Under the pieces are notes generated by a model, which made no database searches, had not been told where the DNA came from, and saw only the letters and a list, made by a program, of their open reading frames with translations. The translations under genes were made by a program, and so were the position numbers. From the NCBI RefSeq assembly GCF_002105155.1, contig NW_019029048.1, forward strand, positions 99,166 to 163,165: a DNA stretch of 64,000 bases. The letters are read 5' to 3'. This stretch comes from Lobosporangium transversale (taxonomy: Eukaryota; Mortierellomycota; Mortierellomycetes; Mortierellales; Mortierellaceae). Of the stretch, positions 13,271 to 25,895 are shown in pieces (position 1 is the first letter of the stretch; every line of letters starts with the position of its first letter).

Positions 13271-14530
13271 TCAAACCATTTGTACATAGTTCTCAGGAAC
13301 CAAACCCTGTGCGCCACTATCCAATTCCCCCAAAAGCCACCCTGGGTATTGCCTGCAGTGAATCCATAAATAGTCACCCTCCTTGAACGTCAATTCACTA
13401 GAGTTCTCAGCGTCAAAGTCATACAAACCTCTTGCATAACCCTGTGGTTGCTGACTTTGATCTTTTTGTAATGATGATGGGACTGAAGTTGCCCATGAAC
13501 TTTCTGAACTGCTATCCTGGCCCCTGCTATCCTTATGATCTGCTCTATCGTAATCGTCATAATCGTCATCATCATCGTCAAAATCCTCATGCGTGGGCTC
13601 TGGAGGGTAATTTCCAAAATGATATGAATGTGACTTGGGATATGCGAAATCGCGGACGACCACCACTATTGAAATGTTGTCAAGGAAACAACAGAATCAT
13701 AATGAGGGGAATATTAGTTTGGAAAAGTCCGTGTGTGACAAACAATTACTCCTTTCTCCTTTGAGCGCCCTGCATCCTCATCAAAGGGATAACATGTCTC
13801 TAGACCATGGATTTTTTTTTTCTTGCTTTTTACCAAGATCACATATCTCCGACCCGTTCTCTTGCTTGTTGCTGTTGCCATTCTAGAAAGAAAAGAAGAT
13901 AAAAATAATTGATCAGAATTCATGAGAGGCACATGGTAATCAACCCGCGTGAATCACAGTGAGCATTAACAGTAGCTCATTTTTTTAAAAAACTTTCTCA
14001 GCAAGGTACCACAACAGAAATAAGCAAAGGTAGACGACATCTGTATATGATGGAAAACACATATCCACGCATGAATTCTATGGCGAACATGCATGCACTC
14101 AAAAAGGCTCTCACCAAGAATAAAAGGATCAACCGATAGGAGCGGTGTGATATATTTTTATGAATGACAGTGATAATGTGTATAAGGTTATAATACATAC
14201 CAAATGTCCCGTTGAAAGGGAATTATTAGCTTCAGTTGACGCTGTTGGGACGGATGGAGTCTCAAATATGCTCCTGCCATGTATTTCATTATGTAACTTG
14301 CTGTTGTTCTGGGTATAATCGTCTTGAATTAAAATGGCGGGTGATGATAACAAAGGTTGGTCCTCCACAATAGTTTTTGTGTGAGAACCCTGCATATGGG
14401 AAGGTGATATTGCTGTGATCATGGAGGAACATGAGCCCGAGACGGAGGAAATTGAGTCAGCCGATGAATCCGCATCCGTGTCCCCAATATCCGAAGAAGA
14501 AAAAGAGAAGCTTGACGATGATGTAGTCAT
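13271..14530 (-). CDS. skb5: Nbp2/Skb5-like SH3-domain adaptor
   Basis: Three exons, 14530-14201, 13882-13834 and 13665-13271, fit in phase (0, then 1) and give 257 residues. The C-terminal roughly 55 residues are a complete SH3 domain: ALYDF-type start (GLYDFDAENSSELTF), acidic RT loop, the paired aromatic position (GWLLGEL) and GLVPENYV at the end. It is preceded by a very acidic run (DFDDDDDDYDDYD). An SH3 domain placed last after an acidic linker resembles Nbp2 and Skb5, adaptors linking phosphatases and PAK kinases in stress and cell-wall signalling; that assignment is by resemblance only. The N-terminal exon is Ser-rich and disordered. The first in-frame ATG is at 14530. The 49-nt middle exon is inferred from splice signals. 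Confidence 0.75.
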
Positions 14531-16223
14531 ATTGTCAATGTTAATGTTGTTCTTATTACTCTTCAAATCCTTCAAATCTATGCTTGGCAGTAAGGCCCAT
14601 GTTTCTGAAAATGAGCAGCTGTGAGGCGCCCAGCCAAGGGGTATGAGGTTCGTTTAACGGACATCGTGCCTTTTTTTTAAAAAAAATAAATAGATAAATA
14701 AATTTTAAATGGCTGGGCTTTGGGAAAGGTGATCGCTGTTGAGTTATTGATTTTTCCCGCCAAAAAGCTCCCACCCCAAAGGAGACAGTGATCCAGTTCG
14801 GTCTTCTTAATTTTTATGGCTCCTGGATCAGTTTGGCTCAGTATGGTTGCTGCACCAGGCATAATGTTTACCTTCAAGAATGTGAATAGACGCTCTTTTC
14901 TTGGTCAGGATTGCTGCAGTCTCTGTCGATTTAGGTTGACAGGAAGGGAGCGAGATTGGTGTTATAAGCATGATATATGGAGGAGTCAATTTTGTTTTTT
15001 CTTTTTTTTTCTATGCTCACAAAGATGAAAGTGAAGGAAAGAAAAGACAGAAAAGGCGAAGGTGGTTTTTTTAAAAGAGAGAGGGTGTAGGACTGTCTTG
15101 TGGTCTATACGAAAAGGATATAACGAAGGGGAGCAAATGAAGGAAAAAAATAAAAATAAAAAGGAAGAAATAGAAGGGAAAGGAATGATAAAAAAAAATA
15201 CGGACGGAGCGTAAAAAAAATACCTTGAGAAACTTTCTACAACAGAGCATGGAGAATGTTGAACATTAGAGCAGCATGAATAGCCCTTCAATTTTGACCC
15301 GTTTGTTCACAGCATGATAGGCAGTTGTCCTCACCTTGAGAGCAAAGGTGTTCACAAGGAATTTGTAGGCAACCAAGCACACAGAAAGGTGCTTTGGAGC
15401 CATAGAACATCAATTCCAGTGATATATCAAGCAATATGGATAGTCTTACTTCCCAGAACCACAATCCTCCTTTAATATTCGTCAACACCAAATTCCAAGT
15501 TCAAAGCTGCTGAGAAAGGGGCCTACACAGGACACAAATATATCCTAGGCTGTGCATGGATTATGCCATGCAAGTCTGCTACAATGAGCCAACATTCTTG
15601 TATGTAATTACATGTTATTCAAAGGAAAAGATTCATGCTGTACTACAACGTCTAAAAAAAAGATACGCACAATGCATGACAGGACATGATCGGATAAAAA
15701 AATAATAATATATATACATGTATATATAGATATATATATACGTATAATGGATGAAAAGGTACCGCCATGGGTATTAAGTGTTTACTGTGAGTGTGACTAG
15801 GCAAGGCTTTTTCATTTTAGCAGAATTAAAAAGAGAAATATGCTTGTGCGAGGATATTTATATGACCTTGTTATTGTTTTCATTCTTCTAGTGATATTGA
15901 ACAATCAAATTAATCGGCTACACTGCATGTTTGCATTGTTTTTATTTTTATTACTGTTTCCTTTGTTAAAAAATGGGTTCGAGAAATGAATGTAATGTGA
16001 AATAGTCTGACAGCCTAAATGCAATAGAGGCAGGGTGCGGTAGAGAAATTAAATACAGCATTGATGGATTTATACACATCTAACAGCTAGCCGCGCTTCT
16101 GTATGTAGATGATAGCGATGGTAATGATGATAATGAATATGTACGGGCTTTCTTCGTCTATACTTGATACTGATATTCAAGTCTTTTTTTTTTCTTTTCG
16201 CCTTTCCTTCCTTCTCTTCCATG
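14531..16223. other. Intergenic region, no gene recognised
   Basis: AT-rich spacer of 1.7 kb. It has alternating TATA-type dinucleotide repeats at about 15,704-15,745 and several A/T runs. The open frames on both strands are short, low-complexity and without homology that I recognise. The first part must contain the promoter of the SH3 gene. Confidence 0.5.
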
Positions 16224-17454
16224 TTAATTACTGTTTTCTGTGTAGTATGGATTCACCTCCTGCTCCAGATCTTCTGGATCGCTCCTGTCCATAGGTGTGG
16301 GCGTAATAGTCCAAGTTAATTCCTCATACGTCGTTGGATTCCAGACGGTACGACTAGTTGAAGAGAAAGATAGCATCTGGCACTGGTCGCCTTCCCTAGA
16401 TGCCATGTACTCTTGATAGGCCTTGATCATCCTATTGAAGGCAGCACCCTTGTGATAGTATGTCTCGAGGCTCACATGCCATTTGCGACTGGGCTTTACA
16501 CGCTGATTCTGGCCTCCAGAGAATTGTCTACTGTGAACAGCCCCGCCCTCCGGTATCCAATCCATAGAATTATCTTCGTCTTCACTGTCCGATACAGCTT
16601 CACAGGGGCAAGGAACAACCTGATTTTCAAAAAAAAAAAAAAAAAAAAAAAAGATAAGTACTTAATCAACCAATACTCTTTGATCTATTGCCAGATTGGA
16701 CATTTTGGTTGTGTAATTTGAAAATTATACCTGAAGTCCATCACTTTTAGTTCTCAGGTAAATGTTGCCAATGACATCTGAAGATGTGTAGTCGAAATCC
16801 TGAGAATGATAGATGCTATGTGAACGTGCAAGGCCGCCTTTAGGTGAAGGCTGAGAAATCGTGCTGGGGAACATGAATTTATGAATCCGATCCGGGTCAA
16901 GGGTCGGGAATTTAAGGACAGTCGTGTTGAGGACGTAAATATCCACCGGCGATGTTCTGGAGTTGTGATTCTTGATCGCCATCTTCCTGAATCCGTCGAA
17001 TGAGAACTTGCGGCTGAGGACCCATTCCATCCATTGCCTATTGACAAGCATGCATGCATTCAATGATGGGACGTCATCAAGGCAATCAATGAAGGCGCAT
17101 ATAAGCTCTGGCATATGTTTGATGTATTCACTTGCAGGAATACCAGTTTTTCGAACCCATCCTTTCTTATTGACTTCATTAGCATCGTTTCCAAGATTAC
17201 CAATGTCGAGGTTGATGTTGTCATAGTTGAAGAAGGAAGTGTAGAGAGAGTAGAAGGGCAGTAAGCGTAAGTAAGTTTATCATCTCTTTAGAGGCAAAAA
17301 AAAAAGGGAGGCTCGCAAAATTCGTAACAGGGGTGGAGAAAAATATATTTTTTCTTTTTTCGGTGATTGCTATTATAAACATTGGTAACATTGGTTGGTA
17401 CTCACATTGCTCAAGACTGGGCTTCTTACCTGGAATCGATAAAGCATCTGTCAT
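16224..17454 (-). CDS. F-box-like protein
   Basis: F-box proteins are substrate receptors of SCF ubiquitin ligases. The segment MPELICAFIDCLDD...LNACMLVNRQWMEW matches the F-box pattern of leading Leu/Met-Pro-Glu and a closing NRQW. I propose three exons. The first is 17454-17430 (MTDALSIP, donor CCAG|GTAAGA). Exon 2 is 17173-16731, and exon 3 is 16619-16224, after a poly(T)-rich intron ending AAAATCAG. The total is about 287 residues. A second donor (CAAT|GTGAGT) for exon 1 is equally in phase, so the N-terminus is uncertain. The rest of the protein has no leucine-rich repeats or WD repeats I can see, and its C-terminus (GDQCQMLSFSSTSRTVW) is unrecognised. Confidence 0.72.
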
Positions 17455-20400
17455 TGTTGAAGGCTCCTGGTTGGATAAGGAAATAGATATTTACTTCCAC
17501 GATATACAATAAATAAATAAATAAATAAATATATAAATCACAAATACCCCAACTTCGTAAGAAATAGCGGTTTGAAGATATAAAAAAGTTGTCGTGATTA
17601 AATTAATCGAAGGCGCGTTTTAAGAAACAAGGAAATGGTTTTTGACCAAAGAAAAACACGCTCGCACGGGACGCACAAAAATAAATGAAAAAAAAAACGC
17701 GATGTGATGTGACGCAAAAGCAATAGGAAAGAAAGGAGTGAGGCAATGAAGGAGATAAATAATAATGATGATAGAAAGTGAGAAGGAGAAGAGATAATGG
17801 AGTAAATTGAAATGTCACACACTTGAAGAACGCTTTAGGTATGAGAATAACAGTCGTTTAAGAAAGGTGAACAAGGCTGCAACTAGCAATGACAAAGGCT
17901 GACGATGAAGTAAGAAAAAAAAAATCGATGGGAAATGGTGGACTATTTATAAGCAAGTTCGCGCGGGTAAAGTCGCATGCCAGAACGTTGGTCGTGCTTG
18001 ATGAGAGGCGATGGTGTAGTACATTGAGCTTCTGAATACTTTTTTCTTTTAAAAAAGGAGTCGCCAGGAACCTGACAATTGAATGTGGATAAACAAAACA
18101 AATAAACAAACAAATAAAGAACATACGAGCACGAGCAGAATGTGAACGTCTGAATGACCGGTTTGCATGGCATGGTCTGGGCTAACTTAGTTGGTCTATA
18201 TTAAACATAGTAACCAAAGTGGACAAAATAGTAGATGTATTGGATGAGTAGACGATGTTGCAAACAATACAAAAAAAGGGTGTTTGTTGAAAAGTGGCGA
18301 GACTGTACTCGATGTATGCAGCTGAATCATCACAGCATGTGTGCCAAAAATGTCTTTGAGGGTACGGATGCAACATAAACATTGAGCATAAGCTCAAAGT
18401 GCACGCGTTAAAAAAAGCAAAGAAAGTGTTTGTGTTATATCAACAAGGCCAGCATGGGAAAACGAAAAACTTGTTCTGGGATGCACAGCATGTCATATTC
18501 AGATTAGCATGAAGGAAAGGCGGGAGAGTACATAGATTATAAACACCATGTTGTATTACACTACGCATCGCCTCTTTCTCATTCTTTTTAAAAATATCCA
18601 ATTTATATATATAATATATATAATTATATATATATGTTATATTTATTTATACTTATATACTTAGTCCTAATTAAACAATAGTAAGAGCAATTCAAGACAA
18701 AATAAGATTTTCTTGTACCATCAACAACAAAAGACATTTTTACAATATATACTTCTGGAGGGAAATGCTGTGCTGGTTTCAAGACAAAAAAAAATGTTAC
18801 TCTATTCACCAAGTGTCTATTTACTGTAATGTCTGGTAACCCCCTTTTCCAATTGGCTACACATGCACAGACTCTCAAAGTAGCTTGTTTAAATGTTACA
18901 GAGCCTATCGGCTATGCAAAAACCTTCCCCACTTTTGTGAAGAGATGATCGACCAAAGGGAATAGACCATCCATAATATTTGATTCCGCTTTATGTGAAC
19001 ATTGATACCTCTTTATTTTTTTTTAGTAACAACATAAAGGAAGCTGCACAGTGCTCGCCACGCGAGCATCCAAAAAAAGACATGCCTTGTCATGTTGACG
19101 GAGGCGATGTCCTTAACTATGTTTCTCAAATATTAGTCGACTCTCAATCCGGACTATATACAACATACGATTGGGTTCATCATCTAATTCGATCATACCG
19201 TCCGTTCGCAAATTTTTATCATACCCAATTAGGGCGATCGAAAGTATGCTTTTTACAGTTTAAAAAAAAAAAAAGAAAGAAAAAAAAAAACATACATATT
19301 ACAAAATACAAGATATTGGTTGACCAAAGGAGCAATTGAACTTTCAGGAAGGAGTGGAAGGATACAAGACATATAAACACAGACGCTATACAAACGCACA
19401 GAGACATGATCCGCTGCTGTGGGAGAGAAAGATTAACGCAGAAACATTCTCCGTTGTTGAAAAGAGAGATGGACGCATACCGAGATGGACACAAAAAAAA
19501 GAGGGGACCTGTGCAAAAACAAAAAAAAAAAAAAAAAAAAAAAAAAACAGGTGTGATGACTTGCGGATATTCAAGAAAAGACAACAGCGTCTAAAAGCCC
19601 ACCCCTTTTTGCATGGTTCCATTGACTGAACCAAGAAGGGACACACAGTCCGATCGAATGAACCAAAGAATAGACGTGTGATGTTATTGTGCTCTTTTCT
19701 ACTTTCATTGTGATATGTCTCACTTGACTTTACTACAACTGGTGAGTTAGGAATGTTTATTTGTTATCAGTGCAGTGTTCCACTAGGTCTGCATGATCGA
19801 TGTGTTTGTCTCACACACGTTCGTGAGGTTACTAACGACTGCTAACTATATCACTCAGCAACAAAACTTTATAGTGACCATAGTGCTGATGATCAGTCTT
19901 CCCAACACAGCAGTAGCAGCCCTTGTCCTGGTTTACTCTTACAATTGTTGATCTGATCAGCTCTGATTGGTCTCTTCCAAGTGCTCTTTCTTCTTTCTTC
20001 TCTTTTTCGTTCCATGTACTGCTGTGAATGTGCCAGAAAAGCAATGTTTATTTCCTGATTCTACCCAGGGGGCCCGGGGCAATTGTACTACTTAGATCCA
20101 AGCTCCAATAGGCGATAACATGAACGCACAAGAAAAAGGCTCTCCCTTCCCCGCCATATCGTACCATGCCTCATTCATCGTGTATCCTAGTCAACAATGT
20201 GTCTGGTATCCTACTAGAACTATAATCATGCTCGTGCACAATAGCAAAATATATGCTTTTTAAAATAAAAATAAAATAAGAATAAAATAAAAAATTAAAT
20301 GTCTGGAATATTCGGTGTAGGATTACCATTCAGTGCATATTCTTAAGCACATTCAAGCTTAGCGTCCTGTACTCTTGAGCGCGCTCAAAAAAGAGATGGA

Positions 20401-20500
20401 TGCCCTTTCACCAAGAGGCATGGTCCTTTTCCTTACTCTTCTTTTCTTTTTTTTTTTTTTTTTTTTTTTTTTTTATCAGCGCAACCATCTTGGCGACCCG

Positions 20501-20542
<42 letters not shown>

Positions 20543-21936
20543 CCAAAAATAGGACCATATAAAAGGAATACTGGTGCAGTGGCCCTACCGCACGGTTTTG
20601 CGCCATAAAAGACCCTGTCATATTCAAAAATAGACAGCTTTTTCTTGTTAAAATAGATATTTCTCGCCACCTCTGTCGCTTTTTTTTTTTTTTTTTTTTT
20701 TTTTTACAATTTTAATTTCTACAAATAGAGAAAAATTTGGGGTCTTGAGCAGAAAGTAAGATCTGCATGATTGTTGACATCCTTTTACTTGCACAATACA
20801 CTAAGTCTTAACATTAAAAAAAAAAAATGGGTGTGTTTATGTGTAAGATGTGGTTTGGACCTTTCGCGGGTTTTTTTTCTGTGATCATCGCATGCATATA
20901 ATTTTTTTCTTTATTTGTTTACAATAAGATGCATTTAATACATAATTCAATGTCATTAATTCTAATCGCATGGCTGATGCTTTTCAGTAAGTCAGTGTGT
21001 TGTATTCTTTTTTTTTTTTTTTTTTTTTTTGGCAATGAAACTACTGTTCTGAGTCCTACCCTGCACACTGCCTATGAGCAAACTATTGGGTCGCAAAGGG
21101 AACAATAAACAAACCAATGAACCATTTGCTAGATCTGTATTGCACTTTATTGCTACAGAATGATCCGGCTACCATGCTTTGGTCCAAAAGAAATAAAAAA
21201 TATGAATTGAAAAAGTAAAATTATATAAAAAAACAAAAGAAAAAAAGGCGGGTAGCTCTATACTTTGATATCGCCTCTTTCTTTTTTTACCTTTACTTTG
21301 AATGATGAACCTCATTTCGCCGATTTGACTCCTTGACTATGTTGCGCTCCACCAATGCAACGCGATATGCATCTACTCATGGACCGTTAAGTACTTTTTT
21401 TTTTTTTTTTTTTTTTTTGAGCCATTCCGTTTTTCAATCTGCCATCTTTATCTTTGTGAACCCGCGCCTTCCTCTTTCAAGTTTAAAAGAACCCGATTGG
21501 TCAATTACATGACGCGACTGAAACGTGTTTCTCTTTTTAGTAGCGTGCTTCTTTATGTTCGTGATGCTACAATCGCTGCCGTTGTGTGATTCCGTCGTTG
21601 TTGTTGTTATTTTTTTCTGTTGTTTTGATGTAATGTTTATTTGTTGACTCTATCCAGTGCCTGGCACACAGACGATTTCACAAATGCTTTCATGCTGTAC
21701 CATTCATTCAAAGAAAGTGGCACCATTTTTTTTTTCCCTTTTCGATCAGGGGCTGGTTCTGCTTTTTTTCTTGTTTATTTCTCCTCCACTAAGACATAAA
21801 GTCACATCATCGTCAGGTTAGGAATTGCTAAGGCGGTTTTATTATTATTATCGTCATCATGGACGTTGCTGGTTGATCACCTCCATACATCAAATGTTTA
21901 TTTGTGTCCTCTTGTCTCTATTTTTTTTAAATCTTT
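17455..21936. other. 4.5-kb gene-poor region with many T/A homopolymers
   Basis: No convincing gene. It holds long homopolymers (A run near 19,519-19,548; T runs at 20,447-20,474, 20,505-20,542, 20,680-20,705, about 21,008-21,030 and about 21,395-21,418) and AT dinucleotides near 18,604-18,640. One plus-strand stretch, about 19,030-19,240, reads as non-repetitive protein (NYVSQILVDSQSGLYTTYDW) but has no start, partner exon or family, so it is not called. A non-coding RNA or degraded retroelements could lie here. Confidence 0.45.
20447..20705. repeat. Cluster of three long T runs
   Basis: T28 (20,447-20,474), T38 (20,505-20,542) and T26 (20,680-20,705) lie within 260 bp. The first two are separated by only 30 bp of unique sequence, and the second follows CGCCTC. 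They could be the poly(A) tails of stacked retroelement remnants in minus orientation, or simple homopolymer expansion. Confidence 0.7.
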
Positions 21937-23961
21937 TCAACCGTACACAAATCGGCGCCAATTCCGAGCTGTTTTTTGAACTGTCTCTTCAATACTCCAT
22001 TTACGAATCTCAGCTATCTTATGGACCATCTCCACCAACAATTGATCAACATGAGTGTGCGAGTGATGATCCGATTCAATTAACAATCGGTCCTCAGGCA
22101 CAGCCAAAATCAACTCTCTCAACTTCCGTTCTTGAAGTCGTCCATTGATTAACATCGAGAATGAAAAAAAGATCTCGGGTGGATGGTCCATCTTTGTAAA
22201 TGCTTTGATCATATCTGTTGAGCCCCCATAGCTGTGCATGCAGAGTCGTGGAGGTAGCACCACCTCGTGCAGAGGTACGTTATTCAAACTATCCTTTACC
22301 GTCACTTCTGTTAAATCCTCATTACTTGTGTTTGCGGTTAACCTTGTGTCAGTCGAGTTGTCAGCCTTTTTTTCAGTCATTTTCTTCTTACTCTCCTCAC
22401 GGCCATCTGTATTTTCCTGTCCCCCATCCGACAACATGTCCTCTTCTTCCTCCTCTTCCTCCTCTTCCTCCTCATCCGACGATTCGTGGAGGGTTGAGGC
22501 TACATGTCTTTCCCATGCCGCGTCTCTGGCCTCCTTCCTCAACCTCGCGGCATATTTATTACTCAGCCGAATCCCTGACGGACTCACCGGAGAAATGGTC
22601 ACAGCTCCACCTGAAGCGCGAATCTGCTCTAGCTGGAGTTGATACCCATGATCGGCCTCTATTTGCTTCATCCGTCTGCCTTCCTGGATCAAGAAATCAT
22701 GCCAATGTCCATATGCCTGAACACAATGAAAACTGACGGGCCGGCTCAACGATGCTGCCAGCTTAAGTTGCTCTCGCACAATTTCAAGCTGATGTTGAAT
22801 GGATGTCAAGGCCAACGTTATTCTTTTCTGTTCCTTTCTATCATTCTCACCTCCAGTCTCAGTTTCAACTATGCCTCCTGCACTATCAACAGGCTCGACT
22901 GTATTTGTCATAGAAGGTTCTGGAACACGTGCCGTTCTATCCAAGCCAACTTCGCCAAGAATCGCATGCGGATGCGCTTCCAACTGTCGTCGCAACTCTT
23001 TTAATGCAGGTTCAAGTGCCCGAGGCTCGGGCAGTCGCTTGGCCAGGTCATCCAAATATGTTGCTGGTGCAGAACTGGGAAGGCTCAGAACTTTTTGATA
23101 ATGAGCATAGTTTGGATGATGATGCGATCCAGCAGCACCTTGCTGCTGTTGAGCGTTATTGTCAGCAATAATATTATTTGTCGATTCTCTTTCTTCTTTG
23201 CTGTTCTGTTCTTGTTGATGATTCTCCAATGCAGCTTTCGCACGCTCCTCCTTCTCACGACTCTCTTTCGCCATCTGTTCTTGCAGTTGTTTAGACATGG
23301 CCAAAAATGCCTCCCGACGCACCCCAGGCCCAGGGACGGGTGTCAAGGACGTGGATGAAAATGACAATAAGGGTTTTGTTGTTGATGTAGTGCTGTCTGC
23401 CCCTTGGATGGGAGATGGTCCATTTTGAGGGGACACTCCTCGCAGTTCGAGCCCTCTCAGTGATGAAGACGACGGCTCAAGTGGTTTATACTTGTGTGCG
23501 AACCAAGGATGGATGCCAAAGCAGGGCACGACCCTATCAGGATGATCGTGTGCTAGTTTCGAGACCAAGTCCCAATCACCCATTGTATCAGTGTCGTTCC
23601 AGGTCACGGTGACCACTGGAGTCGAGGATAGGCCTCGTAATATGGACGCATTGACAGAAAGTGAAGCAGTGCCTTCAATGATAGATGAATCACCCTTTGA
23701 CACTAGTCCCAGATCTTTAGAAGGTTGGACACCCATCAAACAGACTTTGCCAGTCAAGAGGGGTGGAACAGTGTTATCTTTGCTGCCCTTACTAGTAGAG
23801 GCTAACCAGGACTGAGACAGCTGATGAATGTTCTCACGATCATCTTGAATGTGACAATGAGCATCGGTGAGTTGTGCGTAAAGATGTTCTGGGAAAACAA
23901 GGGTGTGTCCTTCTTCTACTCGTGTTGACGCATTCGTATCTTGACTGTCTGCTCCACACAT
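21937..23961 (-). CDS. TatD-family metal-dependent hydrolase (Scn1-like)
   Basis: Single exon, 674 residues. The TatD fold motifs are present in order: metal-binding DAHCH (residues about 33-37), GIHPWFAHKY (about 148-157), GEVGLDR (about 338-344), SFHC (about 410), MHSYGG (about 577) and ESDHH (about 632). TatD proteins are 3'-5' exonuclease/endonuclease enzymes; the fungal branch includes the Cut9-interacting Scn1. At about 260-330 residues the usual enzyme is half this size. The excess comes from low-complexity insertions between the motifs: a Ser/Pro-rich block near 165-265, a Gln/His-rich block near 270-290, and an acidic poly-Glu stretch near 492-506. All catalytic landmarks are retained, so activity is likely. 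It is followed by the kelch-like gene on the same strand, 220 bp upstream. Confidence 0.88.
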   Translation of the reverse strand: MCGADSQDTNASTRVEEGHTLVFPEHLYAQLTDAHCHIQDDRENIHQLSQSWLASTSKGSKDNTVPPLLTGKVCLMGVQPSKDLGLVSKGDSSIIEGTASLSVNASILRGLSSTPVVTVTWNDTDTMGDWDLVSKLAHDHPDRVVPCFGIHPWFAHKYKPLEPSSSSLRGLELRGVSPQNGPSPIQGADSTTSTTKPLLSFSSTSLTPVPGPGVRREAFLAMSKQLQEQMAKESREKEERAKAALENHQQEQNSKEERESTNNIIADNNAQQQQGAAGSHHHPNYAHYQKVLSLPSSAPATYLDDLAKRLPEPRALEPALKELRRQLEAHPHAILGEVGLDRTARVPEPSMTNTVEPVDSAGGIVETETGGENDRKEQKRITLALTSIQHQLEIVREQLKLAASLSRPVSFHCVQAYGHWHDFLIQEGRRMKQIEADHGYQLQLEQIRASGGAVTISPVSPSGIRLSNKYAARLRKEARDAAWERHVASTLHESSDEEEEEEEEEEEDMLSDGGQENTDGREESKKKMTEKKADNSTDTRLTANTSNEDLTEVTVKDSLNNVPLHEVVLPPRLCMHSYGGSTDMIKAFTKMDHPPEIFFSFSMLINGRLQERKLRELILAVPEDRLLIESDHHSHTHVDQLLVEMVHKIAEIRKWSIEETVQKTARNWRRFVYG

Positions 23962-24184
23962 TGTATCCTCTCTTCTTCTACTATTATTTTTATGGGTGTA
24001 ATGGAAAAGATGAAAGGAAGGAGTGAATGGGTGAAAGAAAAGAAATGGGTGCCAAATGAATGATCACTTTGAAAGAACAACCAATTCAGAGAGAATGTTT
24101 TCGAACAAGTGAGTCGAAAATACTTTCATTTAAATTAATAACATTTTGTGGTATATTCAGCTAATTAGTAATGATGTTCACTTC

Positions 24185-25895
24185 CTATGTCTGTGGCGGA
24201 CGCGGATCGTCTCTAATGAGCTGGCTCCGCTGATAATTTTCTCCTATGCCCTGAGGTGCAGCCACAGAGGGATACAGCTGCGGATTCCTGGAATCTGATA
24301 TAGATATTGGCCACGGCAACGCTCCATTATGCAGTTGTGGGGCCTTTGAGGATACATTACTGAACTGAGGATGATTTGCTGATAATACTGTTGTACTTAC
24401 ATCTGCTGGAGCAGGGATAGGGCCTGTCTGAGGGTTACCTGGCGGCGGGTACTCTTGTGGATGCTGAGATATTGATGTTAAATCGCTCGAATTTAGCTGA
24501 GCAGTTGTTACTGCCGAATTAAACACCTTGTTGCTGTCATGGGTAGGTGGCGGTGGATATGGTAGTGTTAAAGACGAATATGTCGCTAGTTCTGAATACT
24601 GTGTCTGTGACATCTCTGGTGGAGGTGGGTAGAGCTGGGTAGGGATAAAGGTAGTGGATGGTTCGCCAGACGGGTAAGTCGATACCACTTCAACAATTCC
24701 CCCCTGTTTGCTCTTTCTATGAGCTCGACACCTTCTAAAGAATGAGCAGCAAGTGATCAACAATGCCACAGAACTGACGACGACGGGGATTATTATAGAG
24801 AGTTTAATGCCTGTTGAGAAGTCGTGACTTCTAGAGCCATCATCTGGCAATCCAGTGGCATTCAGCTTATAGGGTATCCGCTGCCATGCACCAGCATTTG
24901 GCCCTGATAAGGTGAGAACATAAATACCTCGGCGATCATTCAAGAATGCCCAAGTTGGAGCCTCGCCATTTTGATTAGCAATAGGAAGAATGAGTCGGGA
25001 CTAGAGATAGAGGTATTGGCAACAACGACATTGCCATTTCCACCGTGACCGGTTGTGAATAGGTAATTCTCACGTCCAGACCAAAACAGATAATAATTTT
25101 CTCCAACAACAGCGCTTCTCGCACCCGTAGAAAAAGAACATTCAGACAGTTTTGCTGGAGTCGGGATGGATGTGATGGTGGTATTGTTAGGAGCAGCGCC
25201 TGAACTTTTCAATGGCAAGACGTTGATGAGCACTGAGGAATCCTCTGTGAGCACATACAAGTTGTCGTTGGCTCCTGCATAAACTTTAGGCCTGCCAGAA
25301 CTAGGCTAAGTTTTGGACAGTGACATTATAAATAAGATTAATGAATCATCGTTGTGTGTTAATTAAGATGGTTTGCATATAGAAAACATCTTACCAAGTA
25401 CCAGGTACTGTTTTGCTGCTCAAACTTTCTACTATCCATGTTGAAGACAGTAATACTCCTGTCTATGATGTCGGTGCTATAGAACTGCATCATCACTCCT
25501 TCAGCTGACCCGATAACGCTGTCATAAGGACTGGACCACTTGTAGCCATCTGATACATCAAGGTTGTTCCAGGTGCCACCATTCACAGGATTGTATTGAT
25601 AGCCACGAGGCCTACTCCTTGTCTCATCATCTTTAGCATATTTCGAAGAAGTTGATAGAACGGAATAGACGCCTTGTTTATCAACATGGCAGACAAAACC
25701 CTTAGAGGAGGTTGTGCCTGTAAGATAATATAGTTTGTCCTGGGGTGTAATCGATATGACTGTCCATAAGCGGAGATCGCTCAGGCTGGCTGGATAAGGA
25801 TTAGATTTAGCTAAGACGACACTGTTGGCAGTCAGAGCATGGCCGTATAGGCTTGATCCATCCGAGGCGATACAAAGAGGTTCGAATGAGGACAT
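24185..25895 (-). CDS. Single-pass membrane protein with kelch/beta-propeller-like ectodomain
   Basis: Exon 1 is 25895-25395 and exon 2 is 25305-24185, joined TTG|GTAAGA...TTAG|CCT in phase 0. The ectodomain has repeated short beta-strand units (LRLWTVISI, GTWNNLDV, GAWQRIPYKL) as in fungal kelch-like surface proteins. One hydrophobic helix (LSIIIPVVVSSVALLITCC) follows, then basic residues and a 190-residue cytosolic tail rich in Pro, Ser, Tyr and PPPP blocks. The start at 25895 lacks an obvious signal peptide. The exon boundary CCTCAATAG just upstream suggests that a first exon may exist which I cannot find. The frame breaks once near 24997-24999, where a CCC run (coding strand) is one base away from continuity; both sides otherwise read well (NTSISS / LILPIANQNGEAPTW). 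Confidence 0.7.

Noticed and set aside
20433-20670. Lysine-rich minus-strand frames
   Set aside because: Translations of long T runs; no real protein sequence.
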